Shown: piece by piece, positions 18,322 through 28,177 of the stretch
Layout of the letters: every line of letters begins with the position of its first letter
Numbering within the stretch: the stretch's first letter is position 1
Source: Caloramator proteoclasticus DSM 10124
GTDB taxonomy: Bacteria > Bacillota > Clostridia > Clostridiales > Caloramatoraceae
Direction of reading: 5' to 3'
Assembly: GCF_900129265.1 (NCBI RefSeq)
Contig: NZ_FQVG01000001.1
Span: forward strand, 55,534 to 119,533
Length of the DNA: 64,000 nt
Program-made: the position numbers and the translations under genes
Notes under the pieces: model-generated
What the model saw: the letters and a program-made list of their open reading frames with translations, nothing else
The model's database searches: none
What the model was told of the DNA's origin: nothing

Positions 18322-18956
18322 ATGTTGGTTTTTTAGGTATTTTCCCAAGAAATATAAGGGTGCTTATAATAGGAGGAGGAAGTGTTGGTTTTTTAAAGGC
18401 TAAGGGGCTAATAAAACAGGGTATTAATAACATTGATGTAATATCAAGGGAATTTATAGATGATTTTTATAAAATTAAAGTTAATTTAATTTGTGAAGAG
18501 GTAAGCATAGATATATTAAATAAATATCATTTTATAGTTGTTGCAGTAGAGGAATATAAGGATATAAAGGCTATGCTTGATAATCTAAATAAGCTTTATG
18601 TTATATGTGCAGATAGCAGGGAAGGAAATTGCTTTGTACCTGTTGTTATTAAAAGTAGGGGTTTTTCTTTAGGTATAACATCTAATGGAAGTCCTAAGGG
18701 TACCTGCTTTTTAAGGGATAAGATATTAGACTCTGTTTTAAGATATGACGAGTTTTTATACGAAACAAGAAGAATAAGAGAAGAAGTAAAAATGCTTGAT
18801 GAAAAGGATAAAATAATAAATTTTATGTATACTGATGATTTTTACTTTTTTTATCTAAAGGGTAAGCATAATTTAGTTTTAGAACTTTTTTTTGGAGGTT
18901 TTTATGATAAGGGTAGCAACAAGAAAAAGCACGCTTGCACAGGTTCAGGCAGATAA
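18285..18956 (+). CDS. Precorrin-2 dehydrogenase (Met8/CysG-N-like)
   Basis: Predicted to oxidise precorrin-2 to sirohydrochlorin, the substrate of CbiX. The Rossmann motif VLIIGGGSVGFLKAKGL lies at about residues 28-44, and VIKSRGFSLGITSNGSPKGTC matches the NSSP-like region of siroheme synthases. A downstream helical part completes 223 residues. ATG 18285 has AGAGGAGAGG upstream. The gene overlaps hemA by 37 and hemC by 53 bases. The last 17 or so residues, read inside hemC, are basic and low in homology to the family, so the natural C-terminus may be a late read-through. There is no C-terminal methyltransferase; that activity is in the cobA-hemD fusion. Confidence 0.8.
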   Translation: MFKDSREDIYDINVGFLGIFPRNIRVLIIGGGSVGFLKAKGLIKQGINNIDVISREFIDDFYKIKVNLICEEVSIDILNKYHFIVVAVEEYKDIKAMLDNLNKLYVICADSREGNCFVPVVIKSRGFSLGITSNGSPKGTCFLRDKILDSVLRYDEFLYETRRIREEVKMLDEKDKIINFMYTDDFYFFYLKGKHNLVLELFFGGFYDKGSNKKKHACTGSGR

Positions 18957-19767
18957 AATCATTGAATTGATTAAAGAAAAATTGAATGTAGAGGCTAAAA
19001 AGGTTTTATATACAACAAAGGGAGATAGGATACTTGATAAAACATTAGATAAAGTTGGTGGAAAGGGACTATTTGTAAAGGATATAGAAGTTGCACTTTT
19101 AAAGGGTGAGGCAGATTGTGCAGTGCATAGTATGAAGGATGTTCCCTTTGATTTAAATGATGAATTTGAAATAGTTGCAACTCCTGTAAGGGAGGATGCA
19201 AGGGATGCCTTTGTTTCAATAAGTGGACAAAGTTTCTTTGAACTTAGGAAGGGTGCAAGAGTTGGTACAAGTAGCAGAAGGAGAGCTATGCAGCTATTGA
19301 GTTTAAGAAGTGATTTAGAAATTGTACCTATAAGAGGAAATGTTGAAACAAGAATTAGAAAAATTGAAGAGGAGGAGCTTGATGGGATAGTTCTTGCGGC
19401 TGCTGGACTTAAGAGGCTAAATCTTGAGGCGATAATAACCGACTATTTTGATGTTGAAAATTTTATCCCAGCCTCAAATCAAGGGATATTAGGGGTTGAA
19501 GTTTTAAAAAAGAGTTTATATAAAGAACATTTAAAGAAAATAGATGATGAAGAAGTACATTTTTGCTGTATGGTAGAAAAGTATGTAATGAAACTTTTAA
19601 ATGGAGGATGTCATAGTGCCTCCTGTGCCTATGCAAAGTTAGATAGAGATAGAATTTATATTATTGCTGCAAATGAGGTTTCGGGAGTTTTAAAGAAAGG
19701 AAGCATAGAGGGAAATAAAGAGGACTACATTAATTTGTGTAAAAAATTAGTTGAGAGGATTGTTTAG
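18904..19767 (+). CDS. hemC: Porphobilinogen deaminase (hydroxymethylbilane synthase)
   Basis: It polymerises four porphobilinogens on a dipyrromethane cofactor. The cofactor-binding Cys is residue 236 in LLNGGCHSA. IRVATRKSTLAQVQ opens the protein, and VGTSSRRRAMQLL binds the growing chain. I chose ATG 18904 with GGAGG at 18894; a TTG at 18892 is also in frame. Length 287 residues. Confidence 0.95.
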   Translation: MIRVATRKSTLAQVQADKIIELIKEKLNVEAKKVLYTTKGDRILDKTLDKVGGKGLFVKDIEVALLKGEADCAVHSMKDVPFDLNDEFEIVATPVREDARDAFVSISGQSFFELRKGARVGTSSRRRAMQLLSLRSDLEIVPIRGNVETRIRKIEEEELDGIVLAAAGLKRLNLEAIITDYFDVENFIPASNQGILGVEVLKKSLYKEHLKKIDDEEVHFCCMVEKYVMKLLNGGCHSASCAYAKLDRDRIYIIAANEVSGVLKKGSIEGNKEDYINLCKKLVERIV

Positions 19768-19777
19768 GAGGATAAGT

Positions 19778-21226
19778 ATGGGAAAGGTTTACTTGATAGG
19801 TGCAGGTCCAGGAGATGAGGAACTTTTAACTTTAAAGGCATTAAGAATTATAAAAGAGGCTGATGTTATTTTATACGATAAATTGGTTAATATTAATATT
19901 TTAAACTATGCAAAGGATGAGGCAAAGCTTATATTTTGTGGTAAGGAGGCTGGAAAGCACTATAAATCTCAAGAGGAGATAAATGAATTAATTATAAAGT
20001 ATGCAAAGGAGGGATATGTGGTTGCAAGGTTAAAGGGAGGAGACCCTTATGTATTTGGTAGAGGTGGAGAGGAAGCTATAAGATTATTTGAAGAAAAGAT
20101 AGATTTTGAGGTAGTACCAGGAGTAACTTCTGCTATATCTGCCTTAAACTATTCAGGTATACCTGCTACCTTTAGAGGTATATCACAGGCAATACATATA
20201 TTTACAGCTAAGAGTGAAGGTAAGTTAAATATAGATTATGAAGTAGTTGCTAAATTAGAAGGAACATTGGTATTTTTAATGGGACTTGGGGAGATAGAAA
20301 ATATTACAAATAAGTTAATTGAATTTGGAATGAATAAGGGTACCCCTTGTGCAGTAATAGAAAATGCTACAATTAGTCGACAGAGGGTATGTGTTGGTGA
20401 ACTTTGTAATATATCAAATAGAGTTAAGGAACAGATGATAGGAACACCAGCAATATTTGTGGTTGGGGATGTTGTAAATTTTAGAGAAAAACTTAATTGG
20501 TATGAGAATAAGCCATTGTTTGGTAAAAGGATATGTATAACTCGTCCAAAGAAACAAGCAGTAAATCTTAAAAATAAAATATTAAGCTTCGGTGGAGAAG
20601 TTTTGGAATTGCCTTCCATAAGGATACAGAGATTAGATGGAAGTATAGATGGGTATATAGATAGAATATCAAGCTATGATTATATTATATTTACAAGTGT
20701 GAATGGAGTCGAAATATTTTTTGATGAGTTAATTAATATGGAATTTGACATACGTAAAATTAAGGCTAAGGTTTATGCAATAGGAGAAAAAACAAAGGAT
20801 GAGTTAAAAAAGAGAGGTATTATTGCAAAGTGTGGAGTTCAATTTACTCAAGAGGGTATATTTGAAGAGATTAAGAAGGAAGTAAAGAGTAGGGATAAAA
20901 TTTTAATACCACGGGCTAAAGGGGCAAGGAATTTTTTAGTTGAAGCATTAAAAAATATTGGTGCAGAAGTTGATGAAATATATTTATATGAATCAGTTTT
21001 AGAGAAAAAGAGGAAAGATATAGAGTGCGATATCTATATTTTTACAAGTACATCAACTGTAAGAAATTTTATTTCTTTATATGGGAAAGAAGTATTGAAG
21101 GGAAAAAGAATAATAGCCATAGGGCCTATAACAGCAGATGAGCTAAGAAAAGAAGGATTAAATGCTGAGATACCCAAGGAATATACAATAGATGGAATCT
21201 TAAATATACTTGTTGGAGGTTGTTAA
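19778..21226 (+). CDS. cobA-hemD: Fused uroporphyrinogen-III C-methyltransferase / uroporphyrinogen-III synthase
   Basis: Two enzymes in one chain. Residues 1-245 are the SUMT methylase ([44 protein letters not shown]), which makes precorrin-2. Residues from about 250 are the HemD synthase that cyclises hydroxymethylbilane ([35 protein letters not shown]). The fusion is common in Clostridia and channels uroporphyrinogen III to precorrin-2. ATG 19778 has TTAGGAGG upstream. Length 482 residues. Confidence 0.94.
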   Translation: MGKVYLIGAGPGDEELLTLKALRIIKEADVILYDKLVNINILNYAKDEAKLIFCGKEAGKHYKSQEEINELIIKYAKEGYVVARLKGGDPYVFGRGGEEAIRLFEEKIDFEVVPGVTSAISALNYSGIPATFRGISQAIHIFTAKSEGKLNIDYEVVAKLEGTLVFLMGLGEIENITNKLIEFGMNKGTPCAVIENATISRQRVCVGELCNISNRVKEQMIGTPAIFVVGDVVNFREKLNWYENKPLFGKRICITRPKKQAVNLKNKILSFGGEVLELPSIRIQRLDGSIDGYIDRISSYDYIIFTSVNGVEIFFDELINMEFDIRKIKAKVYAIGEKTKDELKKRGIIAKCGVQFTQEGIFEEIKKEVKSRDKILIPRAKGARNFLVEALKNIGAEVDEIYLYESVLEKKRKDIECDIYIFTSTSTVRNFISLYGKEVLKGKRIIAIGPITADELRKEGLNAEIPKEYTIDGILNILVGGC

Positions 21227-21227
21227 T

Positions 21228-22193
21228 ATGTTTAATAGGACAAGAAGAACAAGGATAAATGATAACATAAGAGCATTAATTAGAGAAACTGTCTTAAATA
21301 TTGATGATTTAATATATCCCCTATTTGTTGTTGAAGGAAATGGGATTGTCGAGGAGATATCTTCACTTGAGGGAAACTATAGATATTCTGTGGACAAGTT
21401 AGATGAAATAATAAAGGAAATAGAGAGGTTAGGCATAAGGGGAGTGTTGATATTTGGTGTGCCAAGCTTTAAGGATGAATGTGGAACTTCAGCCTATGCT
21501 GATGATGGAATAGTTCAAAGGGCAGTTAGAAGGATAAAAGAAATTTCAAATTTATTTATTATAACAGATGTATGTATGTGTCAATATACAAGCCACGGAC
21601 ATTGTGGAATTATAAAGGATGGCTATGTGGATAATGATGAAACACTTAAATTTATAGCAAAAATAGCATTATCTCACGCAAGGGCAGGGGCGGATATGGT
21701 AGCACCATCTGATATGATGGATGGAAGGGTAAAGGCTATCAGAAATATACTGGATGAAAATGGATATAAAAATGTTGGCATAATGTCCTACTCTGCAAAG
21801 TATGCATCAAGTTTCTATGGACCCTTTAGAGAAGCTGCAGATTCAAAACCCCAGTTTGGAGATAGAAAAAGCTATCAAATGGACTTTTCAAATATAAGAG
21901 AGGCAATGAGGGAGATAGAATATGATATAGAAGAGGGTGCAGATATTGTTATGGTAAAACCAGCCCTTTCCTATCTTGATGTTATAAGATGGACAAGGGA
22001 TAGGTTTAATCATCCGATTGCTGCCTATAATGTAAGTGGAGAATATGCAATGGTAAAAGCTGCGGCAAAAATGGGATATATTGATGAAGAAAAGATAGTT
22101 TTTGAAATATTAACATCTATAAAAAGAGCAGGGGCAGATATTATAATAACCTATCACGCCCTTGACGTGGCAAGAAAACTAAATAATAGATAG
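21228..22193 (+). CDS. hemB: Porphobilinogen synthase (delta-aminolevulinate dehydratase)
   Basis: It condenses two 5-aminolevulinates to porphobilinogen. The three-cysteine zinc site is intact in [14 protein letters not shown], so this is a zinc-type enzyme. Schiff-base lysines are in [15 protein letters not shown] and [16 protein letters not shown] 21228 has TTGGAGG upstream. Length 321 residues. It lies 10 bases before hemL. Confidence 0.95.
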   Translation: MFNRTRRTRINDNIRALIRETVLNIDDLIYPLFVVEGNGIVEEISSLEGNYRYSVDKLDEIIKEIERLGIRGVLIFGVPSFKDECGTSAYADDGIVQRAVRRIKEISNLFIITDVCMCQYTSHGHCGIIKDGYVDNDETLKFIAKIALSHARAGADMVAPSDMMDGRVKAIRNILDENGYKNVGIMSYSAKYASSFYGPFREAADSKPQFGDRKSYQMDFSNIREAMREIEYDIEEGADIVMVKPALSYLDVIRWTRDRFNHPIAAYNVSGEYAMVKAAAKMGYIDEEKIVFEILTSIKRAGADIIITYHALDVARKLNNR

Positions 22194-22203
22194 GGGGAGT
22201 GTT

Positions 22204-23472
22204 ATGAATAATTTAAATATATTTAATGAATCTAAAAGGTATATGCCAGGTGGAGTTAATAGTCCAGTCAGGGCATTCACGGGGCTTAACATAAATCCAC
22301 CTGTTATAAAAAGTGGGAAGGGTGCCTATATATACGATGAGGAAGGAAAAAAATATATAGATTTTGTTTTAGCTTGGGGACCTATGATTTTAGGGCATAG
22401 TGATGAGGAGGTTGTTGAGGAGGCTATAAAAACATTAAGGGAGGCACAAGCCTTTGGTGCACCTACATATTTAGAGCTTGAGCTTGCTAAACTAATTTGT
22501 GATATTTATAAAATTGATATGATAAGAATGGTAAACTCAGGTACAGAGGCTACTATGAGTGCTGTAAAATTGGCACGTGGATATACAAACAGGGATAAGG
22601 TTGTAAAATTCTCTGGTTGTTATCACGGACATTTTGATGCTTTTTTAGTTGCAGCAGGTTCAGGAGTAATGACTGAAAATATACCAGGAAGTGCAGGAGT
22701 TCCAAAGGATAGTATAAAAAATACTATAATTGCAAATTACAATGATATAGAAAATGTAAAGGAAGTCTTTGAAAAGTGGGGAGAGGAGATTGCCTGTGTA
22801 ATAGTAGAGCCTGTTGCAGGTAATATGGGGGTAGTACCAGCGACAATGGAATTTTTAAATTTCTTAAGAGAGATAACAAATAAATATGGTTCACTTCTTA
22901 TATTTGATGAGGTAATGACAGGATTTAGGGTGGCACTTGGTGGTGCCAAGGAACTTTATGGTATACAGCCTGATTTAGTTACCTTTGCAAAGATTATTGG
23001 TGGAGGATTACCCTGTGGTGCCTATGGTGGAAGGAGAGAAATTATGGAAATGCTTTCACCGATAGGGTCTGTTTATCAGGCTGGAACGATGTCGGGTAAT
23101 CCTGTTGTAGTTTCTATGGGGCTTGCTACTTTAAAAAAATTAAAAAGCAATGGAGGCTATTATGAACAGCTTGAACAGCTCTCAAGTTATATGCATAGGC
23201 AAATAGAAGTTATATTGAATAATAAGAGTATCCCATTTGTTATAAATAGATGTGGGTCAATGATGACGGTGTTTTTTACTGAAGAAAACTCTGTGAAAAA
23301 CTACGAAGATGCAAAAAAGTGCAATATAGATTTATATAGAAGATATGCAGAACATATGATTACAAACGGAATATATTTATCTCCATCTCAGTTTGAAGCT
23401 ATGTTCTTATCAGTTAAACATACAAAGGAGGATATTGAGATTTTTTTAGATGTATTAAAAAGATTCCACTAA
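22204..23472 (+). CDS. hemL: Glutamate-1-semialdehyde 2,1-aminomutase
   Basis: This PLP enzyme makes 5-aminolevulinate from the HemA product. The PLP lysine is residue 263 in [29 protein letters not shown] at the N-terminus, [12 protein letters not shown] and [12 protein letters not shown] are family signatures. Length 422 residues. It is the last gene of the 23-kb tetrapyrrole/cobalamin block; its stop codon lies inside the following terminator stem. Confidence 0.96.
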   Translation: MNNLNIFNESKRYMPGGVNSPVRAFTGLNINPPVIKSGKGAYIYDEEGKKYIDFVLAWGPMILGHSDEEVVEEAIKTLREAQAFGAPTYLELELAKLICDIYKIDMIRMVNSGTEATMSAVKLARGYTNRDKVVKFSGCYHGHFDAFLVAAGSGVMTENIPGSAGVPKDSIKNTIIANYNDIENVKEVFEKWGEEIACVIVEPVAGNMGVVPATMEFLNFLREITNKYGSLLIFDEVMTGFRVALGGAKELYGIQPDLVTFAKIIGGGLPCGAYGGRREIMEMLSPIGSVYQAGTMSGNPVVVSMGLATLKKLKSNGGYYEQLEQLSSYMHRQIEVILNNKSIPFVINRCGSMMTVFFTEENSVKNYEDAKKCNIDLYRRYAEHMITNGIYLSPSQFEAMFLSVKHTKEDIEIFLDVLKRFH

Positions 23473-23497
23473 GGGTTCCCCTTAGTGGAATCTTTTA
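23461..23497. terminator. Bidirectional terminator between hemL and hcp
   Basis: A 15-bp perfect stem (23461-23475 with 23479-23493) and a 3-base loop is followed by TTTT on the plus strand; on the minus strand the preceding AAAA gives a T run. It ends both the cobalamin operon and the convergent hcp gene, and includes the hemL stop codon. Confidence 0.9.
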
Positions 23498-25141
23498 TCC
23501 TAATATAACCTTTAAGTCTTCATCAGGAGTAGATATTGGCTTAATATTAAACTTATCAATTAAAACTTGAAGAACATCAGGTGAGATAAATGCTGGTAAA
23601 CTTGGACCTAAGTAGATGTTCTTTATTCCAAGGGAAAGTAATGTTAAAAGTATGCAAACAGCCTTTTGTTCATACCAGGATAGAATTAATGAAAGCGGCA
23701 AATCATTTACTGTACATTTTAGGGCGTCGGCAAGACCAAGGGCGATTTTAATGGCAGAATAAGAGTCATTACACTGACCAAGATCTAAAAGCCTTGGGAA
23801 TTCACCAATAGTTCCAAAATCCATTTTATTAAATCTATACTTACCACAGGCAAGGGTTAATATAATTGTATCCTTTGGGGTTTTTTGTGCAAATTCTGTA
23901 TAGTAGTTTCTTCCTGGTCTTGCACCATCACATCCACCTATTAAGAAGAAATGTCTTATTTGTCCTTGCTTTACTGCATCAAGTATCTTATCTGCAAGTG
24001 ATAAAACAATATTGTGTCCAAATCCAACGAGTATTGTCTTTTCAGGTTCATCTTCTGTAAATCCACCAAGTTCAAGGGCTTTGTTTATGATAGGAGTAAA
24101 GTCTTTTTTTCCATTCTTTTCTTCAATATGTTGAACCTGTGGCCATCCTACAATACTTGTTGTAAATATCCTATCTTTATAGGAATCACGAGGTTTTTGT
24201 AGACAGTTAGTAGTCATTAATATACAGCCTGGTAAGTTATCAAATTCTTTTTGTTGATCCTGCCAAGCACCACCAAAGTTACCAATAAGGTGTTTAAACT
24301 TTTTAAGTTCTGGATAACCGTGGGCAGGAAGCATTTCACCGTGGGTATAAATATTTATTCCCTTTCCATCAGTTTGAACCAATAGTTCATATAAATCCTT
24401 AAGGTCGTGTCCAGATACAACAATAAATGGTCCCTTTTTCTTTGTAATCAGAACAGGGGTTGGTACAGGGTTTCCATAGGTTTGTGTATTTGCTTTATCC
24501 AATAGTTCCATACATTTTAAATTAATTTTTCCAAACTCCATAGTTAAATTGAACAAATCATCTACGCTTAATGAGTTGTCAAGGGTTGCAGCAAAACCCT
24601 TATAGAAGAAGTTATTAACTTCTTCATCAATATATCCTAAAACGTGGGCGTGGTGGGCATAGGCAGCCATACCCTTAAGTCCATATATTAATGTTTCTCT
24701 TAAAGAACGAATGTTAGCATCAAGTGTTTGATCATACATTATACCGGCCTTTTTAGCATCCTGTAGCATTTGTTCTTTAGAATTTGGCAGTTTATAGTTT
24801 ACACATTCTGGAACATTGGATGGGAGATTTTTAAGCTGAGATTTTAAGTTTTCCTTTACCTTTTCGGCTTCCTTTAAAAAGCATATAAATCTTTCAGGAT
24901 CAAAGTTTACATTGGTAAGAGTAGAAAAACAGGCATCAGCAACAAACTTTGAAATTTCCTTATCAATTGATTTTCCTTGTTTTAAAAGTTCATTTCCAAT
25001 AAATCCAATGCCTTTAAGCTCATATACAAGTAAATCTTGAAGTGCTGCAACTTCTGCATCCTTACCACAGTTACCAGCCTTTGTACATCCTTTTCCACCT
25101 ATTGTTTGTTCACACTGATAACAAAACATCAATTCTTCCAT
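23495..25141 (-). CDS. hcp: Hydroxylamine reductase / hybrid cluster protein
   Basis: Hcp carries a cubane and a hybrid Fe-S-O cluster and acts in nitric oxide/hydroxylamine detoxification in anaerobes. The N-terminal cysteine motif is C-x2-C-x8-C-x5-C (MFCYQCEQTIGGKGCTKAG), the class I spacing. Hybrid-cluster residues are seen in VSGHDLKDLYELL, GCILMTTNCLQKP, IGGCDGARPGRNYY and TLACGKYRFN. Length 548 residues. AGGAGG lies seven bases before ATG 25141. It stands alone on the minus strand, divergent from yqhQ. Confidence 0.96.
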   Translation of the reverse strand: MEELMFCYQCEQTIGGKGCTKAGNCGKDAEVAALQDLLVYELKGIGFIGNELLKQGKSIDKEISKFVADACFSTLTNVNFDPERFICFLKEAEKVKENLKSQLKNLPSNVPECVNYKLPNSKEQMLQDAKKAGIMYDQTLDANIRSLRETLIYGLKGMAAYAHHAHVLGYIDEEVNNFFYKGFAATLDNSLSVDDLFNLTMEFGKINLKCMELLDKANTQTYGNPVPTPVLITKKKGPFIVVSGHDLKDLYELLVQTDGKGINIYTHGEMLPAHGYPELKKFKHLIGNFGGAWQDQQKEFDNLPGCILMTTNCLQKPRDSYKDRIFTTSIVGWPQVQHIEEKNGKKDFTPIINKALELGGFTEDEPEKTILVGFGHNIVLSLADKILDAVKQGQIRHFFLIGGCDGARPGRNYYTEFAQKTPKDTIILTLACGKYRFNKMDFGTIGEFPRLLDLGQCNDSYSAIKIALGLADALKCTVNDLPLSLILSWYEQKAVCILLTLLSLGIKNIYLGPSLPAFISPDVLQVLIDKFNIKPISTPDEDLKVILG

Positions 25142-25323
25142 TTATTTAACCTCCTTTTCATATTTACATATTTAGTTTGCTCAAAAAAAAAAAAAATATA
25201 TTTTCAAAAGGGGATCCATTTTGTTTTGTTTTATGGACATTTATAGTGATGTTTGATATAAATATATATAAGGATTTTATTTTGAAATTTATAAAAATTA
25301 AGTTAGAAATTTGGAGGTATAAG

Positions 25324-26214
25324 ATGCAGGTTGGTGGACAAGCAGTTATTGAAGGTGTAATGATGAGGGCACAGGATAAAATGGCAGTTGCAGTAAGAAA
25401 GCCTGATGGTGAGATAGAGGTTAGTGTTGAAAATATAGAGCCTTTATATAAAAAATATGAAATACTATCTCTTCCCTTTATTCGTGGGGCTGCTGCTATG
25501 ATAGAATCTTTAATAGTTGGTATTAAAACTTTACAGTATTCAGCCTCATTTTATGAGGATGAAGATGAGAAAAGTCGGTTTGAAAAGTATCTTGATGAAA
25601 AATTTGAAGGTAAATCGGAAAATATAATAATGAGTTTAACTCTTTTTACATCCTTTGCCTTTGCAATATTTTTATTTGTACTTTTGCCTACCTTTGCAGC
25701 AAACTTTTTTAAGTCAAAAATACAAAGTAACATATATATTAACCTATTTGAGGGATTTTTGAGGCTAATTATTTTCCTTGTATATATATATTTAATAAGC
25801 AAAATGGAGGATATAAGAAGGGTTTTTGAATATCACGGTGCGGAACATAAAAGCGTATTCTGCTATGAGGCAGGATTACCTCTTACTGTTGAGAATGTAT
25901 CTAAGTTTTCAACACTTCACCCAAGGTGTGGAACAAACTTTCTTTTAATAGTTATGCTGATTAGTATATTTATATTTAGTTTTTTTGGTTGGCCTAATAT
26001 AATGGTAAGAATTATATCAAGAATATTATTAATACCTGTTGTTGCAGGTATATCCTATGAGATAATAAAGTGGCTTGGAAAATCAAACACAGGGCTTTCA
26101 AGAGCTCTTGCATATCCAGGGCTTATGCTTCAAAGACTTACAACAAGAGAGCCGGATGAAAAACAAATAGAGGTGGCAATTGCTGCATTAAAGGCTGCCA
26201 TAGGGGAGGAATAA
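25324..26214 (+). CDS. yqhQ: DUF1385 family membrane protein YqhQ
   Basis: Conserved Firmicutes membrane protein of unknown biochemical function. GGQAVIEGVMMRA at the N-terminus is the family hallmark. Several hydrophobic helices (about residues 108-127, 143-160, 218-236 and 240-256) and RVFEYHGAEHKSVFCYE, rich in His and Cys, follow. ATG 25324 has TTTGGAGG upstream; a longer in-frame reading would start in the poly-A tract. It precedes prmC by one base, the usual clostridial order yqhQ-prmC-prfA, here interrupted by chromate transport genes. Confidence 0.9.
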   Translation: MQVGGQAVIEGVMMRAQDKMAVAVRKPDGEIEVSVENIEPLYKKYEILSLPFIRGAAAMIESLIVGIKTLQYSASFYEDEDEKSRFEKYLDEKFEGKSENIIMSLTLFTSFAFAIFLFVLLPTFAANFFKSKIQSNIYINLFEGFLRLIIFLVYIYLISKMEDIRRVFEYHGAEHKSVFCYEAGLPLTVENVSKFSTLHPRCGTNFLLIVMLISIFIFSFFGWPNIMVRIISRILLIPVVAGISYEIIKWLGKSNTGLSRALAYPGLMLQRLTTREPDEKQIEVAIAALKAAIGEE

Positions 26215-26215
26215 T

Positions 26216-27058
26216 ATGACTATTTTAGAGGCAATAAGATATGGAATACAAAATATAAATTCAGATACACCTCAGCTTGATGCTGAGGTTCTTTTGAGTA
26301 GTGTACTAAAAAAGGATAGACTTTATTTAATAATTCATAAAGATGATATATTAGATAATGAGGTTTTAGAAAGGTATAAAGAGTATGTTGAGAGGAGAAA
26401 AAAAGGAGAGCCAGTTGCTTACATAATAAACAAAAAGGAATTCTATGGATATGAATTCTATGTCGAAAAGGGAGTTTTAATACCGCGTCCAGATACAGAG
26501 ATACTTGTTGAGGAGGTTATAAAAAGAAGTGGAGAATATGAAAACCCTGTAATAGTAGATGTAGGATGTGGAAGTGGTGCAATCTCTGTAACATTAGCAA
26601 AGGAGATTAAAGGTAGTAGAGTTTTTGCACTTGATTTAATGGATATACCTATTAAGGTTACAAAGATAAACGCCAAAAGACTTGGAGTAGAGGATAGGGT
26701 ACAAGTAATAAGGAGTGATATTTTTGAAAATCTTAATAAGGAATTAGAAGGAAGGGTTGATATAATAGTTTCAAATCCTCCTTATATAAGGGACGAAGTA
26801 ATTCCAACTCTTATGACAGATGTTAAAGACTATGAACCCTATGAGGCTTTATCTGGTGGAGAGGATGGGCTAATATTTTATAGAAGGATTGCTAAGGAGG
26901 CATTAAAATATTTAAAAAGAGATGGACTAATTGCCTTTGAGATAGGCTTTGACCAAAGGGAGGAGCTTTTTAATATTCTTTCAAAGGACTATAAAGATAT
27001 TGAATGTATAAAGGATTTGGCAGGTTTAGATAGAGTAATACTTGCAAGGAGGGGGTAG
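26216..27058 (+). CDS. prmC: Peptide chain release factor N5-glutamine methyltransferase
   Basis: It methylates the Gln of the GGQ motif of release factors 1 and 2, consistent with prfA downstream. SAM motif I is VDVGCGSGAISV and the substrate-binding signature is IVSNPPYI. An N-terminal helical domain recognises the factor. Length 280 residues. It follows yqhQ by one base and is followed directly by the chrA pair. Confidence 0.95.
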   Translation: MTILEAIRYGIQNINSDTPQLDAEVLLSSVLKKDRLYLIIHKDDILDNEVLERYKEYVERRKKGEPVAYIINKKEFYGYEFYVEKGVLIPRPDTEILVEEVIKRSGEYENPVIVDVGCGSGAISVTLAKEIKGSRVFALDLMDIPIKVTKINAKRLGVEDRVQVIRSDIFENLNKELEGRVDIIVSNPPYIRDEVIPTLMTDVKDYEPYEALSGGEDGLIFYRRIAKEALKYLKRDGLIAFEIGFDQREELFNILSKDYKDIECIKDLAGLDRVILARRG

Positions 27059-27059
27059 A

Positions 27060-27590
27060 ATGTTACTTCAGCTTTTTATATCCTTTGCAAAAATAGGGGC
27101 CTTTACATTAGGAGGAGGTTATGCAATGGTTCCTCTTATACAAGAGGAGGTTGTTGAAAAAAAGAAATGGATAGAAAAGGAAGAGTTCCTTGATATACTT
27201 GCAGTTTCCCAATCTACTCCCGGTGCCCTTGCGGTTAATATGTCTGTTTATATAGGATATAGATTAAGGGGATTTTTAGGGGCAGTATTTGCAGCACTTG
27301 GATGTATTCTTCCTTCCTTTTTATCTATTATATTTATTGCAGCCTTTCTTACAAACTTTTTAGACTATAAATATGTAAAAAAGTTTTTTCAAGGAGCAGG
27401 GCCTGCAGTTGCAGCACTTATTTTTTATTCAGCATTTAAAATAGGAAAGACAAAAAAGTATAAATGGTATTATTACATAATAACTGTTCTTACTATTATA
27501 CTTATGTTTTTAAAGGTTGACCCGATTATTATAATTTTATCATCTGCCATTTTAGGCATATTGATAAGGGGTGAGAAGGATGGCATTTAG
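27060..27590 (+). CDS. chrA: Chromate transporter, short-chain ChrA subunit 1
   Basis: Half-size member of the CHR family, with hydrophobic helices throughout its 176 residues. GAFTLGGGYAMVPLIQEE and SQSTPGALAVNMSVYIGYR are CHR family motifs. ATG 27060 has AGGAGGGGG upstream. It overlaps the second chrA gene by 11 bases; short-chain ChrA proteins normally occur as such pairs and act as heterodimers. True substrate is uncertain in anaerobes. Confidence 0.9.
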   Translation: MLLQLFISFAKIGAFTLGGGYAMVPLIQEEVVEKKKWIEKEEFLDILAVSQSTPGALAVNMSVYIGYRLRGFLGAVFAALGCILPSFLSIIFIAAFLTNFLDYKYVKKFFQGAGPAVAALIFYSAFKIGKTKKYKWYYYIITVLTIILMFLKVDPIIIILSSAILGILIRGEKDGI

Positions 27591-28092
27591 GCTCTTTTTA
27601 ATTTTTTTTAAAATTGGAGCCTTTTCAATAGGTGGAGGTTATGCAATGCTTCCCTTTATTGAGAGGGAGTTTATAGGAAGAGGATTTTTAACTATGAAGG
27701 AGTTTTCAGATATACTTGCTATATCTCAAATGACTCCAGGTCCTATTGCAATAAATTCTGCAACCTTTATAGGGTATAAAATGGCTGGTGTATTTGGAAG
27801 TGTAATGGCAACACTTGGAGTGGTTTCTCCCTCCTTTATAATGATTTTAATTATTGCAGCCTTTCTAAAGAGGTTTTATGAAAGGGAAGGTGTAAAGAGG
27901 GCCTTTAATGGAATAAGGCCTGCAGTCCTTGGACTTTTAATATATGCTTCCTTTTCAATATTTAAAAGCAATGTTATAGGTATTAAGGATGGTTTTATAT
28001 ATATTTTATCTTTGCTTTTACTTATGTATTTTAAATTAGATACAATATTAGTATTAATTATCTGTGGTTTGCTTGGTATAATTCTTTTTTAA
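27580..28092 (+). CDS. chrA: Chromate transporter, short-chain ChrA subunit 2
   Basis: Second half-size CHR protein of 170 residues, homologous to its upstream partner. GAFSIGGGYAMLPFIEREF and SQMTPGPIAINSATFIGYK align with the same motifs of subunit 1. ATG 27580 has AAGGGGTGAGAAGG upstream and lies inside the end of the first gene. The inverted topology of partners in this family is known; whether it holds here needs topology prediction. Confidence 0.9.
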   Translation: MAFRLFLIFFKIGAFSIGGGYAMLPFIEREFIGRGFLTMKEFSDILAISQMTPGPIAINSATFIGYKMAGVFGSVMATLGVVSPSFIMILIIAAFLKRFYEREGVKRAFNGIRPAVLGLLIYASFSIFKSNVIGIKDGFIYILSLLLLMYFKLDTILVLIICGLLGIILF

Positions 28093-28177
28093 TAATATTT
28101 TTGTTGCAACAATGTAAATTCATTGCTAAAATAAGATAGGTATATTGTAAATTAAACTAAAGTATGGAGTGATAACT

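Noticed and set aside
28101..28112. TTGTTGCAACAA palindrome before prfA as an operator
   Set aside because: It is a short perfect palindrome but matches no regulator I can name, and A/T-rich palindromes of this length are common.
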